Shown piece by piece: positions 53,390-62,209 of a stretch of 64,000 bases of DNA. The notes beneath the pieces were generated by a model, which ran no database searches, was not told the DNA's origin, and saw only the letters and a program-made list of their open reading frames with translations. The translations under genes and the position numbers were made by a program. Source of the DNA: Streptomyces cyanogenus (lineage in GTDB: Bacteria > Actinomycetota > Actinomycetes > Streptomycetales > Streptomycetaceae); assembly GCF_017526105.1 (NCBI RefSeq), contig NZ_CP071839.1:3276501-3340500 (forward strand). The letters are read 5' to 3'. Numbering within the stretch: position 1 is the stretch's first letter; every line of letters starts with the position of its first letter.

Positions 53390-54751
53390 ATGGCCCCTGC
53401 CCCGCCGCTGCGCCGCGCCGCGCGGTTGTCCCCGGTGCTGGCCGTGGTGGCCGTGGTCGCGCTGCTCGCGCTGCCGGTCCGCCCCGGCGGTGAGGGGGGC
53501 GCGGGCCCCGCCGACGCGCTGTCCGCGGTGGTCGTCGGCCTGTGCGCCGTACGCCTGCTGCGGACGCGCCGCCGCCCGCTGTCCCGCACCGCCGCGGTGG
53601 TGCTCGGCCTGCCGGTGGCCGGTCTAGCACTCGCCGCCATGAACGCGGTCTCCCCCGGCGCCGCGGTCACGGGCCTCGGCCGCTATCTGCAGATCTTCGT
53701 CCTGGTCCCGGCCGCGGTCCTGCTGCTGATCCGGGACCGGCGGGACTTCCGGCTGCTGGCCTGGTCGTTCCTGGGCCTGGCGCTGTGGCAGGGAGCGGTC
53801 GGGGTGCACCAGTACCTCACCCGTACCGGAGCGTCCTACCAGGGCGAGGACATCCGCGCGGTCGGCACCTTCGGGCCGACGGACGTGATGGGCATGGCGA
53901 CGGCGGTGTCCTTGGGGCTGGTGTGCGCCGTGGGTCTCGCCCTCGGCGGCTCCTCCCCCAAGTCGCGCGCGGCCGCCGCCGGATGCGCGCTCGCCCTGGT
54001 CCCGCCCCTCGCCCTGTCCTTCAGCCGTGGCGCCTGGATCGCCACCGCCCTCACCGTCACCACCCAGCTGGTGCTGGCCGGGCCGCGCCGGGCACTCAGG
54101 ATCGGTGCGGCCACGGTGGCCGCCGGCGTGGTCCTGGTGGGCGGGTTCGGCGTGGGTACGGCGATGCTGCAGGAACGGATCGACAGCATCGCCCGGGTCA
54201 CCGAGGCACCCGACCAGTCGGTCACCGACCGGTACACGATGTGGGCGGCGGCCGCGGGCATGTGGCAGGCGCACCCGCTGACCGGGGTGGGGCTGAAGGG
54301 CTTCCCCGAGTACCGCGACGGACACGCCTCCCTCGCGCTGTCGTCCGGCAGCGACACCGAGGGCGCGGGCGCCGCCTACCGCCGCCAGCCGCTGCTCTCC
54401 CCGCACAACATGTACCTGCTGGTGCTCGGCGAGCAGGGCCTGCCCGGGTTGCTCGGCCTCGTCGGCGGCTGGCTGGCCCTGCTGGTGTGCGGCCTGCGCG
54501 GGCTGCGGCAGGTCCGCGCCGCCGGCGGGCGGGGCCTGGAGTGCGCGCTGATCGGCTGCGGGCTGCTGGTCTGGCAGCTCGTGGACTTCGTCTACGCCGA
54601 CATCGGCGGCCGGTCCACCGTGCTGACGGCCGTGTGCCTCGGTCTGGTCGCCTGGTGGTCACTGGCGGGCGGCCCCGGGGCCGCCACCGCCGGGAGTGCC
54701 ACCGTGGCGTCCGAGCGGGCGACGGTGCCGGGGGAGGCCGCCCTGCGATGA
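53390..54751 (+). CDS. O-antigen ligase/polymerase-like membrane protein (Wzy type)
   Basis: 453 residues with about ten hydrophobic helices. The large extracytoplasmic loop near residues 270-345 carries DRYTMWAAAAGMWQAHPLTG and VGLKGFPEYRDGH, like the WaaL/Wzy loop, followed by PHNMYLLVLGEQGLPGLLGL. Probably polymerises or ligates lipid-linked repeat units outside the membrane. GGGGAGC precedes ATG 53390. Stop and next start overlap as ATGA. Confidence 0.85.
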   Translation: MAPAPPLRRAARLSPVLAVVAVVALLALPVRPGGEGGAGPADALSAVVVGLCAVRLLRTRRRPLSRTAAVVLGLPVAGLALAAMNAVSPGAAVTGLGRYLQIFVLVPAAVLLLIRDRRDFRLLAWSFLGLALWQGAVGVHQYLTRTGASYQGEDIRAVGTFGPTDVMGMATAVSLGLVCAVGLALGGSSPKSRAAAAGCALALVPPLALSFSRGAWIATALTVTTQLVLAGPRRALRIGAATVAAGVVLVGGFGVGTAMLQERIDSIARVTEAPDQSVTDRYTMWAAAAGMWQAHPLTGVGLKGFPEYRDGHASLALSSGSDTEGAGAAYRRQPLLSPHNMYLLVLGEQGLPGLLGLVGGWLALLVCGLRGLRQVRAAGGRGLECALIGCGLLVWQLVDFVYADIGGRSTVLTAVCLGLVAWWSLAGGPGAATAGSATVASERATVPGEAALR

Positions 54752-55008
54752 CGGTGACGACGACCCCGGCCGGTCCGCCGGTACGGCGCACGGCCCGGCC
54801 GGCCCCGTGCGGCCCGGTCCGTCCGACGGCTCGGGGCCGGGTCCTTGCGCCGATCCGCGGTGCCGTACGCCGACCCGGGCCGGGACCGGTCCGCGTGCCG
54901 GCGCCGGGACCGGTCGCCAGCCGGCTGCGGGGCCGGAGGCCGGTGCTCCGCGTGCCGGCGCCGGGACCGGTCGTCAGCCGGCTGCGGAGCCGGAGGCCGG
55001 TGCGATGA
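54748..55008 (+). CDS. Doubly coupled basic Pro/Arg-rich mini-ORF
   Basis: 86 residues, starting on the Wzy stop (ATGA) and ending on the flippase start (ATGA). The product is Arg, Pro and Val rich, and its second half is two copies of a 19-residue unit (RVPAPGPVASRLRGRRPVL type). May be a translated bridge or a real peptide. No known relatives. Confidence 0.4.
   Translation: MTVTTTPAGPPVRRTARPAPCGPVRPTARGRVLAPIRGAVRRPGPGPVRVPAPGPVASRLRGRRPVLRVPAPGPVVSRLRSRRPVR
54895..55008. repeat. 57-bp tandem duplication
   Basis: Copies 54895-54951 and 54952-55008 differ at a few bases. The GGAGG ribosome site of the flippase lies in the second copy (54992-54996); the first copy has the same GGAGG but lacks the ATG. 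Confidence 0.85.
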
Positions 55009-57062
55009 CGAGTCCCAGGACCGGCGAGGGACCGGGACCGGAAGCCGGTGCGGCGCAGGCGACGACGGCCGCTCCGACGCCGGGAGAGGCGACGGGTCCC
55101 GGCGGGGCCGGACTGCCGGAGGCCCGCTCGGCCGTACCGGCCGCTCCCGCCCGGTCATGCGCCTCGGCGGCGCCTACCGCTCCGGTCGGTCCCGATGCCT
55201 CGGCGGTGCCGCCCACTTCGAGCAACCCCCAGGCCACAGCGGTGTCACCCGCTCCGAGCAACCCCCATGCCTCGCCGGTACCGCCCGCTCCGAGCAACCC
55301 CCAGGCCCCACCGGCGCCGCCCACTTCGAACAATCCCCACGCCTCACCGGCGCCGCCCGTTCCGGCCGGCCCCGACACCCCGTCCGCACGCCTCACCCCG
55401 ATCGGCCCCGACACCTTGCCCTCGCCGCTCACTCCGGCCCCGCTCCCCGCCCCGGGCGAGAGCACCCGCGCGGTGCCCCTCGTCGCCGAGGAGCCGCTGG
55501 TCACCACCAGGTTCCTCGCCAGGACCACGCTGGTCACCGCCTCCCTCTCCGTCGCGGCGGCGCTGCTGGGGCTGGTGCGGGACCAGTCGCTGGCGCGGCT
55601 GTTCGGGGCCGGCCGGGACACCGACGCCTTTCTGGTCGCCTGGACCGTACCGGAGTTCGCGGCCACGCTGCTCATCGAGGACGGACTGGCCTTCGCGCTG
55701 GTCCCGGCGTTCAGCATGGCGTTGGCCCGCCGCGCCCAGGGAGTCCCCGGGGACCCGGTCCGCTCGCTGGTCGCCGGGACGCTGCCCAGACTGGCGCTGG
55801 CATTCACGGCGGTCGGCGCCACTCTCGCGCTGACCGCGCCGTGGTTCGTCGCGGCTCTCGCGCCGGGCCTGCCCGACCCCGCCCTCGCCGTGGACTGCAC
55901 CCGGCTCACCGCGACCTGCGTGCTGAGCTTCGGCCTCACCGGGTACTGCAGCGCGGCCCTGCGGGCCCACCGCCGGTTCCTGGCCCCGGCCGCGATCTAC
56001 GTCGCGTACAACGCCGGCATCATCACGGCGATGTACGTCCTCGGTGGCCGCTGGGGCGTGCGGTCGGCCGCGTTCGGTGTCGCGGCCGGCGGCTGTCTGA
56101 TGGTGCTCGTCCAGCTGCCGTCGCTGCTCGGGCAGTTGCGTGGCCGCCGCGGTCCGGGCGCCGCCCCGGCGGCGGTCGCCGGGGAGCAGCCGATGCACGT
56201 GCCGCTGATGGTCACCGTGCTGCTGTTCGCGCTGTGCCGGCAGTCGCAGGTGCTGATCGAGCGGTTCCTCGCCTCGGGACTGCCCGCCGGGGCGATCTCG
56301 CACCTGAACTACGCGCAGAAGGTCGCGCAGATCCCGATGACGCTGTCCCTGATGCTGTGCACCGTCACCTTCCCGATGGTGGCGCGGGCGCTGGCCGACG
56401 GCGACACCGAGCGGGCCCGGAACCGGGTGGAGCGGGACCTGGCGCTGGCCGTCCCCCTGGTGCTGTTCGGGGCCACGGCGGTCGTGGCCTGCGCCCCGCA
56501 GCTGATCGCCCTGCTGTTCCAGCGGGGCGCGTTCACCGCCGCGGACACCGCGGCGACCGCCGACGTGATGCGGGTCTACGCGCTCGGGCTGCCCGCCCAG
56601 ACGCTGACGGGTGTCCTGGTCCGCTCCTACTTCTCCGCGGGACGCGCCACCTGGTACCCGGTCGGCGCGATGACCGTCGGCATCGTGGTGACCGCCTGCC
56701 TCGGCGCCTGGACGGTGGGGGCCGGGCAGGTCACGGGGATCGCCGCCGCGAACGCCGCCGGCATCACCGTCACCGCCGTCCTGCTGCTGGCCGGGACGGG
56801 GCGCCGCGGCGTGCCCATCCGGACCCGGCCCGTGCTGCGGGAGCTGAGCCGGCCCCTGGTGGCGGCGCTGGTGGCCGCTCCGGCCGGCGCCTGGGCGGCG
56901 GGCCTGCCCGCGGCGCCGCTCGGCGGGCTCGCCGCCGGGGGCGCCACCGTGACCGTCGTCTTCCTCGTACTCGGCACGGCCCTGGGTGTCCAGGGCTTCG
57001 CGCCCGCTTTCCGTCCCGTCCGCACCCTCGCCCGAAGGCTCGCCCATGTCCTCTTGCGTTGA
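55005..57062 (+). CDS. MurJ/MviN-like lipid-linked oligosaccharide flippase
   Basis: 685 residues, about 170 more than typical MurJ (near 510). Residues 1-155 are a disordered Pro/Ser/Ala region with five 12-residue repeats. Then fourteen-helix MurJ core: TTLVTASLSVAAALLGLVRD near 170, GRDTDAFLVAWTVPEFAATLL, ALVPAFSMALARRAQG and YAQKVAQIPMTLSLMLC. In this locus it most likely flips the polysaccharide repeat unit (Wzx function) rather than lipid II. ATG 55005 is preferred because GGAGG lies 8 bp away. Confidence 0.87.
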   Translation: MTSPRTGEGPGPEAGAAQATTAAPTPGEATGPGGAGLPEARSAVPAAPARSCASAAPTAPVGPDASAVPPTSSNPQATAVSPAPSNPHASPVPPAPSNPQAPPAPPTSNNPHASPAPPVPAGPDTPSARLTPIGPDTLPSPLTPAPLPAPGESTRAVPLVAEEPLVTTRFLARTTLVTASLSVAAALLGLVRDQSLARLFGAGRDTDAFLVAWTVPEFAATLLIEDGLAFALVPAFSMALARRAQGVPGDPVRSLVAGTLPRLALAFTAVGATLALTAPWFVAALAPGLPDPALAVDCTRLTATCVLSFGLTGYCSAALRAHRRFLAPAAIYVAYNAGIITAMYVLGGRWGVRSAAFGVAAGGCLMVLVQLPSLLGQLRGRRGPGAAPAAVAGEQPMHVPLMVTVLLFALCRQSQVLIERFLASGLPAGAISHLNYAQKVAQIPMTLSLMLCTVTFPMVARALADGDTERARNRVERDLALAVPLVLFGATAVVACAPQLIALLFQRGAFTAADTAATADVMRVYALGLPAQTLTGVLVRSYFSAGRATWYPVGAMTVGIVVTACLGAWTVGAGQVTGIAAANAAGITVTAVLLLAGTGRRGVPIRTRPVLRELSRPLVAALVAAPAGAWAAGLPAAPLGGLAAGGATVTVVFLVLGTALGVQGFAPAFRPVRTLARRLAHVLLR
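55203..55382. repeat. Five 36-bp tandem repeats in the flippase N-terminus
   Basis: Units encode AVPPTSSNPQAT, AVSPAPSNPHAS, PVPPAPSNPQAP, PAPPTSNNPHAS and PAPPVPAGPDTP. Confidence 0.85.
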
Positions 57063-57816
57063 GTCCCAGACCCGCACCGGCGCCACGGCCGTCCTCGGAT
57101 CCGGCCCGGTCCCGTGGATCGCCATGTACCACTCCGTCGGCGACTGCTCCGACGATCCGTACCGCGTCACGGTCAGCCCCGCCCGGCTGGACCGGCAGCT
57201 GCGCTGGCTGCGTGGACGCAGACTCAGGGGCGTGTCGGTGACCGAGCTGCTCGCCGCGCGGGCGCGCGGAGCGGGGCACGGCCTGGTCGGTCTCACCTTC
57301 GACGACGGGTACGCCGACTTCCTGGACAACGCCCTGCCGGTGCTGGCGCGTTGGCAGTGCACCGCCACCCTGTTCGTGCTGCCCGGCCGGCTCGGCGGCG
57401 TCAACGCCTGGGATCCGCTGGGCCCGCGCAAGCCGCTGCTGACCGCCGACGGCATCCGGCGTGCCGCCGAGGCGGGCGTGGAGATCGGCTCCCACGGCCT
57501 CACCCACGTCGACCTGACCCGGGCCGACGACCTCGTGCTGAAGACCGAGACCGCCGAGAGCCGCGCCCTGCTGGAAGAGCTGACCGGCAGGCCGGTGGCC
57601 GGCTTCTGCTACCCGTACGGCAGGGCCGACCAGCGGGCCGTGGACGCCGTCCGGGAGGCCGGATACGGCTATGCCTGCGCCATCGACCCCGGTGGACTGT
57701 ACGGGCCGCACGCCCTGCCGCGTGTGTACGTCGGGCAGAACGACGTGGCCGTACGGCTGTATCTGAAGCACCGGCTGCACCGGCTGCGCCGCCGTCCCGT
57801 CGAGGGGCTGCGGTGA
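57046..57816 (+). CDS. Polysaccharide deacetylase (NodB homology)
   Basis: 256 residues. PWIAMYHSVGD near 22, TFDDGYADFLDNALPVL near 85 (metal-binding Asp pair), SHGLTHVDLT near 148 (His-x-x-x-His) and GFCYPYGRADQRAV near 187. It removes N-acetyl groups from a glycan, here probably the polymer or a precursor made by this locus. There is no signal peptide, so it may act inside the cell. ATG 57046 lies in the flippase 3' end (17-bp overlap); the stop overlaps the next start. Confidence 0.9.
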   Translation: MSSCVESQTRTGATAVLGSGPVPWIAMYHSVGDCSDDPYRVTVSPARLDRQLRWLRGRRLRGVSVTELLAARARGAGHGLVGLTFDDGYADFLDNALPVLARWQCTATLFVLPGRLGGVNAWDPLGPRKPLLTADGIRRAAEAGVEIGSHGLTHVDLTRADDLVLKTETAESRALLEELTGRPVAGFCYPYGRADQRAVDAVREAGYGYACAIDPGGLYGPHALPRVYVGQNDVAVRLYLKHRLHRLRRRPVEGLR

Positions 57817-58961
57817 GGGCACTGCACGTCATCACGGGCCTCGGGGTCGGTGGTGCCGAGCAGCAACTGCGGCTCCTGCTGCGGCACCTGCCGGACCGGT
57901 GCGACGTGGTGACGCTGACCAGCCCCGGCCCGGTCGCCGACGGGCTGCGGGCGGACGGGGTGCGGGTGGTGCACCTCGGCATGACCGGCAACCGCGACCT
58001 GTCCGCGCTGCCGCGGCTGGCCCGGATCATCCGGCGGGGCCGCTACGACCTGGTCCACACCCACCTGTACCGCGCCTGCCTGTACGGGCGGATCGCCGCC
58101 CGCATGGCCGGGGTCCGCGCGGTCGTCGCGACCGAGCACTCCCTCGGCGACACGCAGTTGGAGGGCCGGCCGCTCACCGCGGGCGTGCGCGGGTTGTACC
58201 TCATGGGCGAGCGGCTGGGCCGGGCCACGGTGGCCGTCTCCCGGACGGTCGCCGACCGGCTCGTCCGCTGGGGCGTGCCCGCGCCGCGTATCACGGTCGT
58301 GCCCAACGGCATCGACCTGGCGCGGTTCCGGTTCGACGCGGCCACCCGGCTGCGCACCCGGGCCCGCCTCGGGCTGCCCGGCGACGCGTTCGTCATCGGC
58401 GGCGTCGGCCGGCTCGCTCCCGGCAAGCGCTTCGACGTCCTGGTCCACGCCCTCGCCCGGCTCCCCGGAGACTGCCGGCTGCTGCTGGTCGGCGGGGGCT
58501 CCGAGGAGGGCGCCTTGCGCCGCATCGCGCGGCAGGCCGGGGTCGCCGACCGGGTGCTGTTCACCGGTGAGCGGCCGTGCGTGCCCGACGGTTCGCCCGG
58601 CCCCGACCTGCCCGCGCTGGCCGCGGCGATGGACGTGCTCGCCGCGCCGTCCCCCGAGGAGTCGTTCGGCCTGGCGGTCGTGGAGGCGCTCGCGGCGGGG
58701 CTGCCGGTCCGGTACGCCTCCTGCCCCGCCGTGCAGGACCTGCCGCCCGAGGCCGCCCCGGACGCGCTGCGCGTCCCGTGCGACGCCGGTGCCTACGCCC
58801 GCGCGCTCGCCGAGGTCCGCAGGACCGGCCCCGGCCCCCGCACCGCCTGCGCGGCGGCCGGCCACTACAGCATCACCCACAGCGCCGAGCGGCTCATGGA
58901 CGTCTACGCCGCGGTGCTGGGCCCCCAAGTCCCGACCCGACAGGGAGTCAGTCCGTCATGA
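57813..58961 (+). CDS. GT4 glycosyltransferase, second of the locus
   Basis: 382 residues. N-lobe VRALHVITGLGVGGAEQQL, VVPNGIDLARFRFD near 165, GGVGRLAPGKRFDVLVHAL near 200, and the GT-B motif APSPEESFGLAVVEALAAGL near 285 with the catalytic Glu-x7-Glu. Cytoplasmic, membrane-associated sugar transferase. GTG 57813 overlaps the deacetylase stop (GTGA) and follows GAGGGG. Confidence 0.9.
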   Translation: MRALHVITGLGVGGAEQQLRLLLRHLPDRCDVVTLTSPGPVADGLRADGVRVVHLGMTGNRDLSALPRLARIIRRGRYDLVHTHLYRACLYGRIAARMAGVRAVVATEHSLGDTQLEGRPLTAGVRGLYLMGERLGRATVAVSRTVADRLVRWGVPAPRITVVPNGIDLARFRFDAATRLRTRARLGLPGDAFVIGGVGRLAPGKRFDVLVHALARLPGDCRLLLVGGGSEEGALRRIARQAGVADRVLFTGERPCVPDGSPGPDLPALAAAMDVLAAPSPEESFGLAVVEALAAGLPVRYASCPAVQDLPPEAAPDALRVPCDAGAYARALAEVRRTGPGPRTACAAAGHYSITHSAERLMDVYAAVLGPQVPTRQGVSPS

Positions 58962-59614
58962 CCGAGAACCACCCCCGGCAGCATCGCACCTCCCCCGTCT
59001 CCCGGGCCCGGGCGCTCTTGCCCTGGTCGCTGGCGACGGCCGGCGTCCTCGCGGGCGGGCTGCTCGGCGGCGCGTACGGGGTGCTGAAGACACCGACGTA
59101 CACGGCGACCAGCTACGTCGTCGCCGTGCCGACCGAGAAGTCCGACCCGGCCTCCGCGATGGGCTTCGCGCAGGCCTACGGCCGGGTCGCCACCCAGCTC
59201 GCGGTGCTCGACGACGCGCAGAAGTCGGCGGGGGTGTCGGCACGCACGCTGCGCAACAACGTGCGCACCGTGACGTCGCCGGACGCCCCGATGATCGCGA
59301 TCTCGGCCGTTTCCGCCCGCCCGAAGCGGGCCGTCGCCATGGCCAACGCGGTCGCCCGCGCGCTCACCCGGCAGGCCAACCAGTCCAAGGCCGGCACGCA
59401 CGTCGAACTCCTGACGTTCTCCCGGGCGGTGAAGCCGACCGCGCCGTCCTCACCCTCCGCGAAGGTGACCGGACTGGTCGGCGCGAGCGCGGGCGGGTTG
59501 CTCGGCGGCCTCGCCCTGCTGGTACGGCCCAGGCGCCGGCCGGAGGAGGACACCGCACCCGCGCCCTCGGTGCCCGGCCCAGCCGTCGCCGCCGAAGCGC
59601 ACGGCCAGCGGTGA
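58958..59614 (+). CDS. Wzz-like chain-length/polysaccharide co-polymerase protein
   Basis: 218 residues. First helix about 20-45 (LLPWSLATAGVLAGGLLGGA), an extracytoplasmic domain beginning YTATSYVVAVP, typical of Wzz, and a second helix about 168-185 (TGLVGASAGGLLGGLALLV). The cytoplasmic tail has no tyrosine-kinase domain. Probably sets polymer length with the Wzy-like protein. Start overlaps the previous stop (ATGA). Confidence 0.82.
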   Translation: MTENHPRQHRTSPVSRARALLPWSLATAGVLAGGLLGGAYGVLKTPTYTATSYVVAVPTEKSDPASAMGFAQAYGRVATQLAVLDDAQKSAGVSARTLRNNVRTVTSPDAPMIAISAVSARPKRAVAMANAVARALTRQANQSKAGTHVELLTFSRAVKPTAPSSPSAKVTGLVGASAGGLLGGLALLVRPRRRPEEDTAPAPSVPGPAVAAEAHGQR

Positions 59615-60735
59615 CGGCGACGTACACGGCGCACCGGGCCTACACCGCCGAACTCGTCAGCGACGAGGACGCCTTCGCCGCACTGGGCCCGGCCTGGGAG
59701 CGCCTGTACGAGCGGTGCGCCGCCGCGACCCCGTTCCAGAGCCATGCCTGGCTGCACTCCTGGTGGCTGTCGTACGGACGGCCCGGGCGGCTCCGCCTGG
59801 TGCTGGTCCGGGCCGGCGGTGAACTGGTGGCCGTGGCACCGCTGATGCTGGTCCGCCGGCCGCTGCCCACGCTGGTCCCGCTCGGCGGGGCGATCTCCGA
59901 CTACGCCGACGTACTGCTGGACGACGCCGACGACGAGCGCGCGGCCGGCGCGCTCACCTGCGGGCTGGCGGACGCGGCACGCACCACGCTGATCGACTTC
60001 CGCGAGGTGCGGCCGGGCGGTGCGGTCGAGCGGGTCTACGACCGCTGGCGCGGGCCGCGCCACGCGGTCCCCGACTCCCTGGGCCTGGAGCTGCCCGCCG
60101 TGACGATGGACGGACTGGTGGCCCGGCTGCCGTCGCCCAAGGCCCAGCGGGTGCGGGCCAAGCTGCGCAAGCTGGACGCGCTGGGTGTGCGGCGGCGGAC
60201 GGTCGGGCCGGAGGAAGTGGACGCGGCACTCGGCCGGCTGCTGGAGCTGCACCGGCTGCAGTGGCAGGGGCGGAAGGTGACGGCCGAGCACGTCCGTCCG
60301 CGGTTCCAGGAGCACCTGGTGCGCGCGGTGCGTCCGATGGTGCGCTCGGGGCACGCGGTCGTCACCGAGTTCCGGATCGACGGCGAGGTGGTGGCCGTCG
60401 ACCTGACGCTGCTGTCACGCAACCTGGTCGGCTGCTATCTCTACGGCGCCCATCCGCGGCTGCGTGAGCGCAAGGCGGACGTGGCGGTGATGCTGCTGCA
60501 GGCGTGCGCCGAGAACGCCGCGCACGCCTGCACCGGCGGGCGAGGCACGCTGAGCCTGCTGCGCGGCGATGAGCCGTACAAGCACCACTGGCGTCCCGAG
60601 CGGGTCGCCAACCAGCGGCTGTTGCTGGCCAGGCGGCGCACCGCCCCGCTGTTGACGGCCGCGCTGTGCGACGCGGCGGCCCGGCGGCGCGGCAAGGAGG
60701 TGCTGGACCGATGGAGGGACCGCCGTCAGGGCTAG
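59611..60735 (+). CDS. BioF2/FemAB-like GNAT acyltransferase
   Basis: 374 residues. PAWERLYERCAAATPFQSHAW near 25, LVAVAPLMLVRR near 70, then a C-terminal GNAT-like half: VVTEFRIDGEVVAVDLTLLS near 255, LVGCYLYGAHPRLR and LLRGDEPYKHHWRPE, the last typical of CelD/BioF2 proteins of polysaccharide loci. Likely acylates a sugar of the polymer. Start GTG 59611 overlaps the previous stop. Ends with a 4-bp overlap with the convergent hydrolase. Confidence 0.82.
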   Translation: MTATYTAHRAYTAELVSDEDAFAALGPAWERLYERCAAATPFQSHAWLHSWWLSYGRPGRLRLVLVRAGGELVAVAPLMLVRRPLPTLVPLGGAISDYADVLLDDADDERAAGALTCGLADAARTTLIDFREVRPGGAVERVYDRWRGPRHAVPDSLGLELPAVTMDGLVARLPSPKAQRVRAKLRKLDALGVRRRTVGPEEVDAALGRLLELHRLQWQGRKVTAEHVRPRFQEHLVRAVRPMVRSGHAVVTEFRIDGEVVAVDLTLLSRNLVGCYLYGAHPRLRERKADVAVMLLQACAENAAHACTGGRGTLSLLRGDEPYKHHWRPERVANQRLLLARRRTAPLLTAALCDAAARRRGKEVLDRWRDRRQG

Positions 60736-62042
60736 CGGATGCGCTGCCGCCAGTCGAGGCGGACGCAGATCCCTCGGCCGATCCAGTGCTGGACCCAGTC
60801 GCCCAGGTTCAGCGGCAGGCACCCGGCCGGGAGCCTCCGGGTGGGCGTGGCGACCACCGTGTTCGTCGGGGCCGGGCCGAGGCCGTACAGGACCGTCCGG
60901 TAGAGCGCCGACGACTTGGGGTTGTCCGGGCACTGCCACACGCCGTGCGGGCAGTAGTCGGTCAGCGTGTTGTACAGCGGTTTGTGCTCGCTGATCCAGC
61001 CGAGCATACCCCGCATGTACGCGGCGTTGTCACCGTTACGGAAGAGCCCCCATTCGGGATAGGAAATGGGCTTGCCGTGGGATTTCGCGAAATCCACGTG
61101 GTACTGCAAGCCGTAAGGTTCCTTCACCTGCTGGTCGAAGGTCATACCTGCCGGCTGGTCGTAGGAATCCATGCCGACGATGTCGACCGTGTCGTCCCCC
61201 GGATAACACTCGGTCCAGGGAACGGCGTCCCAGCCCCGGCTCGGCGCGAAGTCGAACCGGAATTTCTGGCCGGGCACCGAACGCATGGTGGTGACGATCC
61301 TTTTCCAGTACGCCTTCCAGGCCTTCGGGTCCGGACCGCAGCGATGGGTGTAGGTGGTGCCGTTCATCTCCCAGCCGAGCACGATCACCGTGTCCGGGAC
61401 CTGCAGCCTCACCAGCCGCTCGGCCAGGACCCGGAAGTGGTGGTCGAACACGCCCAACGCGCCGAACTGCAGCAGCCGGCGCACCTCGGCGTCGGCCAGG
61501 TGGTCCTCGTTGTGTTCCTGCATGGGCACGTTGAGGACGAGCATCCGGTCGGCCTTCTCGCGCCGCCACTGCGCCCACGGGTCCAGGAATCCGGGCGGGC
61601 CTTCGATGTCCCGCCAGCTGTTGCCGGGCAGGTAGGTGTGGGCGACCTTCAGCTCGGTCCCACCGAGCCACTGGCTCAGCTCGGCGATGCGGGCCACCCC
61701 GCGGGAGCCGGAGCCGAGGAAGGCACCGAAGGCCGGGGTGTCGGCCCCGGTGTGCCCCGCGGTGACCGACGGTGCCGGCGCCGCCGGTGCGGTCGGTGCC
61801 GCCGGGGTCGGTGCGGGGGCGGTCGGTACCAACGTGGTCGGTGCCGGCGCGGTCGGTACCAGCGTGGTCGGTACCAGCGTGGTGGGTGCCGGTGCGGTCG
61901 GTGCGGGAGCGGGAGGGTCGGCGGCCCGCCCCGCCCCTGCCGCGGTTCCGGGACCGGCCGCCAGGGTGATCGCCGCGACGGCCGCCGCCACCACCACCAC
62001 GGTCAGCCGCCGGGAGTGGTTCCGCCGCTGCTCTGGAGCCAT
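60732..62042 (-). CDS. Secreted GH26-like glycoside hydrolase
   Basis: 436 residues. A signal peptide (RRLTVVVVAAAVAAITLA) is followed by a Pro/Thr linker of imperfect repeats (APTTLVPT) and a TIM barrel from about 105. VIVLGWEMNGTTYTHRCG near 255 holds the acid/base Glu (GWE-x-N) and ISYPEWGLF near 345 the nucleophile Glu, as in family 26. It probably trims or releases the polysaccharide made by the locus. ATG 62042 has AGAAGGG upstream. Transcribed against the cluster. Confidence 0.85.
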   Translation of the reverse strand: MAPEQRRNHSRRLTVVVVAAAVAAITLAAGPGTAAGAGRAADPPAPAPTAPAPTTLVPTTLVPTAPAPTTLVPTAPAPTPAAPTAPAAPAPSVTAGHTGADTPAFGAFLGSGSRGVARIAELSQWLGGTELKVAHTYLPGNSWRDIEGPPGFLDPWAQWRREKADRMLVLNVPMQEHNEDHLADAEVRRLLQFGALGVFDHHFRVLAERLVRLQVPDTVIVLGWEMNGTTYTHRCGPDPKAWKAYWKRIVTTMRSVPGQKFRFDFAPSRGWDAVPWTECYPGDDTVDIVGMDSYDQPAGMTFDQQVKEPYGLQYHVDFAKSHGKPISYPEWGLFRNGDNAAYMRGMLGWISEHKPLYNTLTDYCPHGVWQCPDNPKSSALYRTVLYGLGPAPTNTVVATPTRRLPAGCLPLNLGDWVQHWIGRGICVRLDWRQRIR

Positions 62043-62105
62043 GCCTGCACCCTTCTCCGCTGGACTGCTGCTTTCTCGCTGCACATTCCTCTCATGGACA
62101 CACAG

Positions 62106-62119
62106 TCATATCGATATGA
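62106..62119. promoter_or_regulatory. Perfect 14-bp palindrome TCATATCGATATGA
   Basis: Lies between the divergent GH26 and ATP-grasp genes, 64 bp and 91 bp from their starts. AT-rich against GC-rich surroundings, so probably an operator for both promoters; the protein is unknown. Confidence 0.6.
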
Positions 62120-62209
62120 ATTTCGCCAGCGCGGTTACGGCTTTCAGACGGGCCGGAACCATCGCACGGGTGAATAACCCGCCACATCCGACCCAGAGGA
62201 GGAAAGTCC

